This document shows, one piece after another, positions 39,554-48,900 of a DNA stretch of 64,000 bases. The notes below the pieces were generated by a model, which worked only from the letters and a program-made list of their open reading frames with translations, was not told the DNA's origin and did no database searches. The stretch comes from Parietichytrium sp. I65-24A (taxonomy: Eukaryota > Sar > Bigyra > Thraustochytrida > Thraustochytriidae), in the NCBI GenBank assembly GCA_012862575.1, contig BLSF01000082.1, positions 62,001 to 126,000 on the forward strand. The letters run 5' to 3'. How positions within the stretch are numbered: the first letter of the stretch is position 1; the number at the start of each line of letters is the position of its first letter. A program made the translations under genes and the position numbers.

Positions 39554-42500
39554 CTTGCTCTTCGTGCTGGTTGCTTGCTTCTTGATTCACGGTCAGTTCC
39601 GTGCGGCCTGTCTGTGATCTTGATTTGGGGTCTGCTGCAATCTGGTCTTGCATGCTTCTCTTCAGCTCGTTCTCCACAGTAAATCTATGGAAACGAGGGA
39701 CTTGTCGTCCACAGCGTACATTTTGTCAGAAGGAAAGGTTGGAATCACACCGAGTCCAACAGTGCCAAATAGGGATCATCACCATCTGCACTGCAGCATT
39801 TTTGTTTTTGTATCTCGGCCGGATCTGCGCGGCCAACTTTCGTCCGACCGCAGCTTTGAGGCACTTACTGCTATCGATGCCGGGGTGGCGGGGCGGGAAG
39901 CAAAGAATCTTCGGAACTCTCTTTGTTACAGTCCTGCGCACGTGACGAATCGACTAAGAATCGATTCTCCTCAACGTATACTCGGATACATACACTGTCA
40001 AGTTAATATATCGAATCAGAATCAGAAAAGTGTCACTTGTCGCTTGCACATTCGGAGGCAAGCGGTTGGTCTTCACTCCGTCAAAGTCATGAGCGAATTT
40101 GTGGCGTACCCTTTGCCTTGTGTGGGCCGTGGCATCTACATCTAGCCATCTCGTGTTGACCAGAGATTTTAGAGATCAACTTTCGTCATCGCTTCGAGGA
40201 AATTCAGTGCCTCTAACGGCGCAGAAAGTTTCTCAGATTCCTGTCATCTGCCATTTGGACCTCGACGACATAGGCCGTTTACTAATTCTGCTCTTTCAAC
40301 TTGAAGCCGAATGTGCAAGAAGCAAGATGCAGCGTGAGCGGGGAACAGGCTTGGCCCACAAGATCCAAGATTTGTGGCCATGCGCCGCTTGCCAGGATAC
40401 GTTCACAATCGAGTCGCAAGTCTAAAGGCTTTTCGCAAGTAGGACAGAGAGCAGCAAGAGAATTCAGAATCGCAAATGCACCAGCAAAAATGTAAATCTG
40501 TGTCTTCCTAAAATTACATCATTCATAACTCAGAGGTCGTCTACTTCTATGACGAGCTTTACAGTTTGTAGAAATCGAAGAGAGCTTCTTGGCGTCTCTG
40601 ACGTCGAGACTGTTGAGAGCGGAAGCTATGGCAAACGGCAAAAGCAGTTCCTCAGAAAATCCAGGAACAGCACTTGTGCCTGTGACTGGCATAAGGACGG
40701 ACGGTGTCTTCAGTGTGCCCTCTCCCCGCACTCATCGCATTCAATTCACTCATTGCACTCAATGGCGGGAGAGTAAAGACACTCAACCCTTCCGAGCCTC
40801 GGAAGGTTCTGAGTGTTTCGGAGCACACAATGAATGGCACGATACGATGCGATACTGAGTACTCAGTACACAGGTTTTTTAGAACCTCGCAAAGGCTTGC
40901 TTCCTCTCAGCTGGCAACACTTGCCATTTGGCCGTGTGCTGGTTGGTACAACTTGGTGCAGAGAGATCATGCAGCTGGATAGAGCGATAGAGGCACATAT
41001 CATGACCTTCACTGGTGGACCATGGAATAGCTTTTCACATCGTTCCACTCACTCACTCACTCACTATTCTTCCCACGTTGCACTTGCAGTTTACGCGCTA
41101 CTCAAGTTCAAGGCCGGCCGCTCATTCTGCGCCACTCTGCTAGAACGCTGGCAGCGCTGTTTAGTTAAGCAAAGAGAGGCGCCGAGGCGAGGAGTGCGAG
41201 GAGGCCTGAACTTTTGAATGTAAAGAGGTGAAAGACAGCCATCCGCATCGCATCGCCTGCACGCGGTCTGAAAAGACACGCATGCGCTAGAGTCTGCCTA
41301 TCTGTTGAAACCTCTCATTTCCTCTTGCATCTGATCGACTCTCAGGAAAGCTTCCTCTATTCTGGACTCCTTCTCGCTTTTTTCCTTCCTTCCTTTCTTC
41401 CTTCCCATCACATCCACGCCACGCCACTGGCAGTGAGTCTGTGACTACCGTTCTCTGACATCTCTGACTCAGCGATTCGTAGTAGCGAGCACAAACCGCA
41501 CACGCTTGAGACTCGGAAGTTGTGGACGAATGGATGGATGGATGAATGAATGGATGCATGCCACTGCCAGAACAGTTGGAACAGGAGACGAAGACGGGCC
41601 ACTGAGCAGCAGTGAGTTGTGAGTTGTGAGGCGTTGTGAGCTGTGCCACTTGAAACTGCCGTGAAAGCGTTTCCTCAAGTGCCAACTGCGTTCCAATTGC
41701 CCCGACTGCAGGAATTGGGACTTGGCAGCGGCTATGCCTCTCTAAAACCCGGCTAATGAGTGCACCGAATTTGCCTTCCAGCATCTCCCGAAAAAGCGGA
41801 GTGACGCAACTCACAACATCACAACATGAGCATCGCTCTCACCACTCTTACCGCTTCTGTGAGTGAGTCGTGAGCACACCAAGCTAGAACTTGAATGCCT
41901 CATCTCTAACCGCTCTCACTTGGAGCCACTGGGAAGGCCATCTGCGCCGAAAATTTGTGTCTTCTCGCACTTCTCGCGCGCTCTATGCGCCCTGGTAGTG
42001 CGAGCGCTACACGACATGCGCCGCCCCTTCTTTTGTTTTTGTGTCTGCCTAACTTTGAGCATCCCGCCTACGTGCCAATGAGTTTCCTGCATTCATTGGC
42101 TTGCTATGGCTTGCTCCTTCTTTGTCTTTGTCTCTCACTTTTTCACTCTGAGAGTCGGTGAGAGCGGTCCAATCGCTTCATTTTGGCCCGACCTTGTTTT
42201 CGCTGCTTGAGATCGAATTGATTAACACTGTCAAGTAAAAAGATGCGGGATACAGGGTTTGAGACTTTGCGGCATTTGCGAGACACGGCTCGTCAAGTTT
42301 TCAAAGTGCTCTGTTGATTGTTGAATTAATTATTTTGATTTTGATTTTCTGAAATAGAATTTTTTTTAGAATTTTATAGAGAGTTCGAGAAAAATAGGAG
42401 ATGGAGTGACACTGGCAATGAATTACTTTTGACTGTACTGTAGGATAAAATCTAAGAGGGAGCCAAAGCAGATTCGAAGGAGTTCATGCGAGTTCCAAGG

Positions 42501-42807
42501 AACACATCGTTGAACCACGTGCCGGTACCGGAACCGGGAGCTTTGGAAACAAGTTCCGGAGCTGGTGATGACATCAGAAATTAGAAAAGCTCAGGACGAG
42601 GATGTTCATGACGCACCTTCGAGAGATTTAGCCGTAAGACACTCTGCTTTTTCAGCCTTTAAACGTTGCCTACAGAGTAAACATGTGGAGGCCACAAGCG
42701 ACAGATGTGAGCTCCGAATCAGGGCGAAGGAGGGATTTCTCGAGGTTCCTCTCGAACATGATATATGTACACAACAGCGACAAACTTGACCGAACCAGTC
42801 AAGAAAA
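39554..42807. other. Large region without a recognisable gene
   Basis: 3.25 kb. It holds two copies of the 12-mer ACACTGTCAAGT (about 39992-40003 and 42226-42237), short ATGGATG repeats near 41530-41555, TCAC repeats near 41045-41065 and an ACCGG cluster near 42520-42540. Open frames up to 175 codons (41287-41814 minus) run across low-complexity sequence and show no domain. Rapid loss of an old gene is possible but not visible. Confidence 0.45.
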
Positions 42808-43359
42808 TTACGCGCCGAGCAGGTCGTAATCGTCGAGTTTGTCGTTGTATTTCATTACGTGTCTGCGGATCTTGGAAGAGTCCACCCAAGTGACATAGTC
42901 TTCCATGGACCGGGTTACCAAGAATGCCGGGTCTGTGACTACTTCAGGTCCGACGCGCACTTGGCCTTGCTCGATAAACGTGATCGCCTCCTTCAAGGTC
43001 TCCGCAAACTTGAGCCTGCACATAACGACTGGCAAGCGGCGCCTGCAAAACGACGAGACCGAGACCTTCTCTGCAAGCTCCAAGTTCTTCTTGCGAGGGA
43101 TAAGCCCCATGTTATACAACTTGTCCAGCAACTGCTCCGTCATCTTGATCCTGAAAGGGTCCTTTGGGTCCAACTTTTCGATCCTCGCGCCGAGCCTCGT
43201 CACCATGCCCACCAGCCTGTTATACTTGATGTAATCCTCTCGGCCTTGTACTCTGTACCGGCGCATGACTTGAATCTCTCGCAAGGTATTCTCCCTGCTA
43301 AAGTTCATCAAGTCCACCTTCTTGAGCAGCTTCTGCTCATGGTGCTTGAGGGTCCTCAT
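42808..43359 (-). CDS. IMP3: U3 small nucleolar ribonucleoprotein IMP3
   Basis: IMP3 binds U3 snoRNA in the nucleolus and helps it pair with pre-18S rRNA in the small-subunit processome. The protein has the family length of 183 residues (yeast Imp3 is also about 183). It starts MRTLKHHEQKLLKKVD with LREIQVMRRYRVQGREDYIKYNR, then LDPKDPFRIKMTEQLLDKLY, then an S4 RNA-binding domain (CRRRLPVVMCRLKFAETLKEA, then FIEQGQVRVGPEVVTDPAFLV) and ends in DLLGA. All are typical of the family. ATG at 43359. The leader contains CT runs on the sense strand (43564-43605) and CAACGTC/AAAACGC arrays, listed with the repeats. Confidence 0.96.
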   Translation of the reverse strand: MRTLKHHEQKLLKKVDLMNFSRENTLREIQVMRRYRVQGREDYIKYNRLVGMVTRLGARIEKLDPKDPFRIKMTEQLLDKLYNMGLIPRKKNLELAEKVSVSSFCRRRLPVVMCRLKFAETLKEAITFIEQGQVRVGPEVVTDPAFLVTRSMEDYVTWVDSSKIRRHVMKYNDKLDDYDLLGA

Positions 43360-43563
43360 CTTGCCAGCTTCAAATTACACAATGCAATGCCGAATTCCGA
43401 GCCAATCTACTCGCCAGGGCCGCAGACGTCCAACGCCCAACGTCAAACGTCAAACTAATGAACGAAAAACGCAAAACGCAAAACGAAGAGCAATTGCAAA
43501 AGACACCGTAAAACGTAAAACGCAATGCCTTTCTTTGGATCTCTTCCGCCCACGACAACCGTC

Positions 43564-43605
43564 TGAGAGATATGAGAGATATGAGAGAGTGAGTGAGAGA
43601 GAGAG
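43564..43605. repeat. GA-rich repeat in the IMP3 leader
   Basis: GAGAGATATGAGAGATATGA in pieces, then GAGTGAGTGAGAGAGAGAG. On the IMP3 strand this is a CT run, about 205 bp before the start. Confidence 0.85.
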
Positions 43606-44707
43606 GCGTTTCGGATGTGGGGAAGCGGGGGTACTCGCTGCGCACCCTTCGACACGTGCTTGTTCCTTCCTCTCTTGTGGCTCTTTTTTTTCTGTCACTT
43701 GATTCTTATTTGAGAGCACAACTCAAGAAACTTTAGATGGGTAAATGGGTGGATGTAGCTCGCTTACCGTTTCTGTTAGTAAACTTATTACCGACTCGTA
43801 GAATTTAGATTAATTCATTGCGTAGCGGTGTTAAGGAGTGATACGGAGTGACGGAGGCTAAAGGTTTTGGTATATAACTGGTAGTGGAGCTTGATAGTTC
43901 CGGGCGGTATAAGAGATAGAGAGCCAGGTAGCATAGCGAAGGTTAGGCGCGGTATTGTGTGGAGGTGCGGAACGCTTCGTGGAGAACAAGAACAAAATGA
44001 ACCTTAAACGAAGGCTATACAAATTGGAGCGTTTCTTATCAGTAAGTTAATATAAATAGGTAGTAGACTCACTGTTCGCGACACGATAACATTAACAGGG
44101 CTCTCTGTACCCAGCCAGCCAGAATTCAAATATGTCAAACCAAACAATCCTATCTGACTCCGTGTTCTGAATGCTTCTTCAAAATTCTAAATTTTCCGAA
44201 TTGTAGACTTCTTTAAATAATTTGCAATTCTTTCCAACTCAATGCCAACTCAACTTTCGAACTCGTTGAATTCTGACAACAACTACAAAAAGAAAACAGG
44301 AAACAGGAAACAAAGCAAAGCCCTCCTTTCCAACTCTCTTTCGACTCTTGAGCTCTCTATTAGTAGAGCTCTAGCTAGGAGTAGCCAATAGCTAGCTAAA
44401 AGTGATGGTTACTCACACGTCAGTACTCGAGTACCGGTACTGCGTACGTGTACACTGAGCAGTCCTCAGGAGTCCTGAGTACCCGAGTACCCGAGTACCA
44501 GCCAGTGCTCATTCACAGAATAAACTGTACACGGAGCAACTACCAGCTAAACTCCAAATCCCACAAAGTCATCACATACACTCACTCACTCACACACTCA
44601 CACTCTTGTCGTCCCAACAATCAACGCTCAACGCTCAACTCTCAACTCTCTGCCAGTGCTCTCGCGAACCAGCAAACCAGCAAACTATCGCAAAGAGCGC
44701 ACACAGT

Positions 44708-44748
44708 TGACAATTGGCAATTGGCAATTGACAATTGACAATTGGCAC
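44708..44748. repeat. CAATTGG/CAATTGA tandem array
   Basis: A 7-bp unit (ACAATTG or GCAATTG) is repeated about six times, ending about 70 bp before the double-WW ATG. Confidence 0.9.
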
Positions 44749-44816
44749 TTGCAAGTTGCAGTTAGTTAGTTGCAAGTTAATTGGCATTTGGCACTTGTGT
44801 CACAATTACGACAAGC

Positions 44817-45542
44817 ATGCACAGGCGCGGGCAGGATGGCGGGCGTGGACGCGGACGAGATATGGTGCTTCCCGCGTGGGCGACCAAGCCTGGAGGAGGT
44901 CCTGGAGGAGCAGTCGGCGCAGGAGCGTCGGATAGAGACAGAGACAGAGACAGAGATAGAGATAGAGGCGAGGACCCACGGCGACGGAGCAGAGCGCACA
45001 ACGAGTACGGATCTGACGAGTATCGACATCATCACGGGCACTCTGCTGGCTCTCAGCACGCACAAAGCTCGCATGGCCAGCATTCTCAGCACTCGCAGCA
45101 TTCTCAGCACTCGCAGCATTCTCAGCACGGCCAGCACAGCCAGCAGAGAGCAGGAAAGGCAGGCGGATACGGCGACTCTGGTTCGGGGGAATATCAGCGC
45201 CACTCGAAGGCCTACGGCGGCAGAGGTGGGTACGGAGAAAGTGGCTCGGATGAGTATCGCAGAGGAGCGAATGGAGCAGAGCCGCAACTGCCGAGCGGTG
45301 CGCGAGTGGGGCGATGGGTTACGCAAGTGGACCCGGCGTCCGGCGCAACGTACTTTTGGGACCCGGTTGCTAGAGTTTCCTCATGGGCGCCACCGCGAAT
45401 TCCCCCAGGGCCTCCGCAGAGCGGCCGCCCGCTGCCCTTGCCGAGCATAGACTGGGTAGAAGTGATGGACCACGCCTCCGGGAGACACTATTATTGGAAC
45501 GAGGCGACCGATGTTACCACATGGGAGTTTCCCAGGAGCTGA
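44817..45542 (+). CDS. Double WW-domain protein with RD and SQH repeats
   Basis: Two WW domains lie at the C-terminus: RWVTQVDPASGATYFWDP...SSWAPP (about residues 165-193) and DWVEVMDHASGRHYYWNE...TTWEFP (about 211-239). They are separated by a proline-rich link (RIPPGPPQSGRPLP). The N-terminal part is disordered, with alternating Arg-Asp (DRDRDRDRDRDR), a Ser-Gln-His run and Gly-Tyr stretches. RD/RS-like tracts with tandem WW domains are typical of pre-mRNA splicing or transcription-coupled factors such as FBP21/WBP4 and PRP40, so a nuclear RNA-processing role is likely. No FF domain or zinc finger is seen. The frame opens at TTG 44781; ATG 44817 starts MHRRGQDGG. 241 residues. Confidence 0.85.
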   Translation: MHRRGQDGGRGRGRDMVLPAWATKPGGGPGGAVGAGASDRDRDRDRDRDRGEDPRRRSRAHNEYGSDEYRHHHGHSAGSQHAQSSHGQHSQHSQHSQHSQHSQHGQHSQQRAGKAGGYGDSGSGEYQRHSKAYGGRGGYGESGSDEYRRGANGAEPQLPSGARVGRWVTQVDPASGATYFWDPVARVSSWAPPRIPPGPPQSGRPLPLPSIDWVEVMDHASGRHYYWNEATDVTTWEFPRS

Positions 45543-45955
45543 GGCAAATTCGAAGCTGGATGGATCCTCTGTTGTTCTTAGGTTCTTAGGTCCGACCAAG
45601 TCTCCCGCCTTAGCTTGTTAGAATTTTGTGGCAATGTGTACAGGTACTCATTCAAGAGCCACCTTGACTCGAATTATAAACTACCTTGTTTTTGTAAATC
45701 CTACCCTTTTTTTTTTTTTTTTTTTTGGAAGTCACACCCCGTTCATCTCGAGCAAAATAGGAGAGATCACGATATGCCGCTGTAACGAACAGCTCATGCG
45801 GCAAAGACGCAATTTTCCATTTCCGAGTTTAGTCGAAATGAATGAGAGTGGAAAATTGATGGCTAAATGTTGTAATTTTTCAATTGAAAGTTTAGCTGCA
45901 AGTAGAGAGCTCTGGGGCCCAGCAATTAACAAACCAGCTCAGAATTCGGAGAACG
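45543..45955. other. Convergent intergenic with a 20-T run
   Basis: 413 bp between convergent stops. A run of 20 T lies at 45707-45726. No gene is seen. Confidence 0.6.
45707..45726. repeat. Poly(T) run
   Basis: Twenty consecutive T on the plus strand, 165 bp past the double-WW stop. It could be a homopolymer expansion or the A-tail scar of an integrated cDNA on the minus strand; no such cDNA is recognisable next to it. Confidence 0.9.
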
Positions 45956-48900
45956 TCAAGTTGCAGGTACCTTCGACTCAGGGGTCAGCATTTCCACTAC
46001 AGTATCGACCACGCCTTTGCAAATGTCTTGGGCAAGATCAAACGCCTGAGCGAGCTGCTCTGTGGTTTCTGCAGCGTTAAACTTCACCCCGTCACAAGCC
46101 CGGGTCTCGATTACTTTTGTCACATAGCGAATCGCGTGACGAAGAGGTAGCCCTGGATGCCGCTGCGTAACAAGTCGCCCAATCTCGAGAATCTGCACGT
46201 TTGCGCGATCATCCACAAGGGGAAGGTGAAGTCCCAATTGTCTTCGCAGCTGGTTGAGGAGAAGCTTGAGCCTGTCAGAAAGCGAAGCATGCGCGTACCT
46301 CTCAAATTTTTCTGCCTCTCTCTGCCAAGCCGGGTCAGATACTTGAAAGATTTGATTTCGCAGTAAAAACTTCTCCGCGTCTGCATCGAGCCCAACTATG
46401 CTCAGGTTCTCCCCGCATATCTTTCGTATGGCAAAATAGGAAAGAGCGTCGTTTGGGTCACCTACAACGTCAAAGACAATGTCCTTTCGTGGACATGGAA
46501 TCATGTCCGCAATGCGTATAAGAAACATACTCACAGCAAGCAGAGCTTTCTCTTCCTCTAGAGAATTTGTGTCACCGGCGTCCAAATAAACCTCACACGC
46601 ATTCGCCGCAAGATTGACGCATTTGCTGTCCACGAAGAGATCACACGAGCCAGCTACAATTTTGGAGGCCCAATTAGAGGGAGAACCTCCCCAACTACTC
46701 CAGAGCTGTCGGAGAAAGATTGCATTGTCTGCAAGGACTAGCGAGAGCCTGAGTTTCTCTGCATCGTCTTCTAACGCGTTTAATCGACTCAAGAGCGGGA
46801 TGTTGCTCAGCACTCGACAAAAGGTCTCTATATCTTGAGGAGACAGCTTAAGAAAATAGTTGACAAACCACTCCAGCTGAACGTTCCGCTCGAATTTTAG
46901 TGACTGAACAAAAAGTGGGCTATCTGCAAGCAAGCAACGTGGGCCACTAGATACCCCCGCACTCTTCACTAGGCGCGACAAGCCATTTCTTTCCAAAAAC
47001 GCCTCAGTGACAGTATCAAGCTCCTTGCCCGAATCTTTAGCAACCATGTATAGATGCAAAAACAAGGTAAAGATCTTTGGACCATTTTCCTCATGGCAAA
47101 TGATCTCCGCCGTCGGCGACGCTACCAATTCCTCTTGCATATGGAAACTGAGCCGTTCCGAGGCCCCTCTGCTGTATACTGCTCCTCCGACATTGCTCAG
47201 CACAAACTTTAGTGATGAGTCGGTGTCAGCTGACTCTAACAGCTTTGCGCCTTCATCTTCACTCTTGACAAGTTGGTCACCGTTGGCGTCTGCCATTCTC
47301 ACGGTTAGCGGGATGGGGGTGTCAATTGCATTGCCGCCCGCGTCCCACAGTTTCCAAGAGTCGATGAGCTTACACTTATCCATTCGTGGCAAAGGCAAGC
47401 TACTTGCGTCGAGGTTGGGATTGAGTGGTTCAATTTTGGGATAGAGGATATGGATCGACGCCTTCCCGAGAACCGATTTGATTCCCAAAACGAGCCCTTT
47501 GTCTGAGCTGGCACGCTCCAGATCCATCATCGTAAGTTTACCGACATCTCTTTCCACCGGCACATCCAAGTCGTCTGTGTATTCCGTTCGAGGCACTTTT
47601 TCCACCATCATCAGAAAAGGGTCGGCAGCTTGCGTTTGCTTCCAGGGTGGTAAATCTTCCGATTTGGGAGATCCTGGGAGTGAAACCCCCTTTGTATCGT
47701 TCTTCGTCCAAAGCATTTTGACCGGCTGATACATCGTGCTATGAAGAAATTTGGCTTCTTCCAAGCCGGTTTCCTTTGAGTTACTCATTGCCACAGACGA
47801 TAAGTTGTTTGCCGGAGACAGAATGGAGTCGCGAAAACTCCAGAATGGCGATTCACGTGGAGACATGCAGAGTGATGCCCTGCGGACAATATCGTCGCTC
47901 AGTTCGCCCAAATGCTGTGGCCCTTGCGGTGAGGCGCCACCTTTGGCCATCGGAGACTTTGTCTTCTCTCCGGCTGTGCTCGACTTTTTGGCAAACGGGA
48001 TGATTGTCTTTTTGGTTTTCACCTTGAGGTCCTTTCGAAGCCACTTACTGTAGTCCTTGCGAAGCTTCATAATCGCCTCCAGTTCTCGAGCTGCGCTAAC
48101 TTCCTCTTCGGGTATGTTTTTATCGAGGTTTCCCTCTTCTAGGGCTGCGTTTGTATCACCGCGGGCACCTTCCAAATTGGCGCCCGTTCCAAGCTTTTCG
48201 TTGGCCCATCGGGTCACCACCGCTCGAGCTCGAATCTCGGCCTTGTAAATTCTCGTTCGGTTGACCTTGTTTTTGGCAAGTTGCTCGATGAGCTTGGCGA
48301 CAAGTGCTTGTTCGAACTCTGACTTTGAGGTCCACGAAAGTTTGAGAAGCCTGTAAAGTGAGCTTGCGCATATATGTTCCTGGGTCTTCACATTGTCGCC
48401 GCTTAAATAGAGTAGGCCAACAAGGGCGTTCGCCTGTCTTATCTCGTCAGAGCGATCACACGCAAAGCTGAGGATCATCTTGGTGACCTTCGTCCTTCGA
48501 AGGAGCTCGTGGCCGTACTCTGACAGGTCTATCCTGCTCAGCATCTTCGCACCAAACGCTTGCTGTTTGAGACCCACGTGAGGTATTTCGCTGTAGTCGA
48601 GGCAGATGAATCTCCGCGCAAGAGCGATCAATGCCGGCTCCCCAACATCTCTTTTGAAAGGTAGAGAAACGACTATGGATGCTGCGAGCCTCTTGCACTT
48701 TGCATTCGCATCTCGATACCACTCGCAGGGGTCCGTGTCATACTCGTCGCAAACGAGGCTAAAAAGTGTGTCGAGGACTTCTGGGCATAAAATTGTGGCC
48801 TGAAACAGTTCTGACTTTGTCATGGCCAACGTCCGCAACAGCTTCAAAGTGCTGATGAGAACCTCATAGTGTTTCCTCTTTGCTGGCGAACGGCCGCTCA

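Larger units (their letters stand above)
43360..44816. promoter_or_regulatory. Divergent region between IMP3 and the double-WW gene
   Basis: 1.46 kb. On the IMP3 side are AACG-type arrays (43430-43525) and GA runs (43564-43605), then a tract at about 43850-44000 that is C-rich on the IMP3 sense strand. On the WW side are a GTAC palindrome cluster (44424-44500, with AGTACTCGAGTACCGGTACT), TCAC repeats (44580-44600) and CAATTG arrays (44708-44748). No gene is seen. Confidence 0.45.

Noticed and set aside
40099-40425. Plus-strand frame beginning with a signal-like stretch
   Set aside because: Starts at TTG with no early ATG, and no similarity to any family.
41287-41814. Minus-strand frame of 175 codons
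   Set aside because: Runs across ATGGATG and GGAAG repeats; composition is not protein-like.
44836-45450. Alternative frame over the double-WW gene (Glu-Thr repeats)
   Set aside because: The other frame carries two complete WW domains; this one is its shadow.
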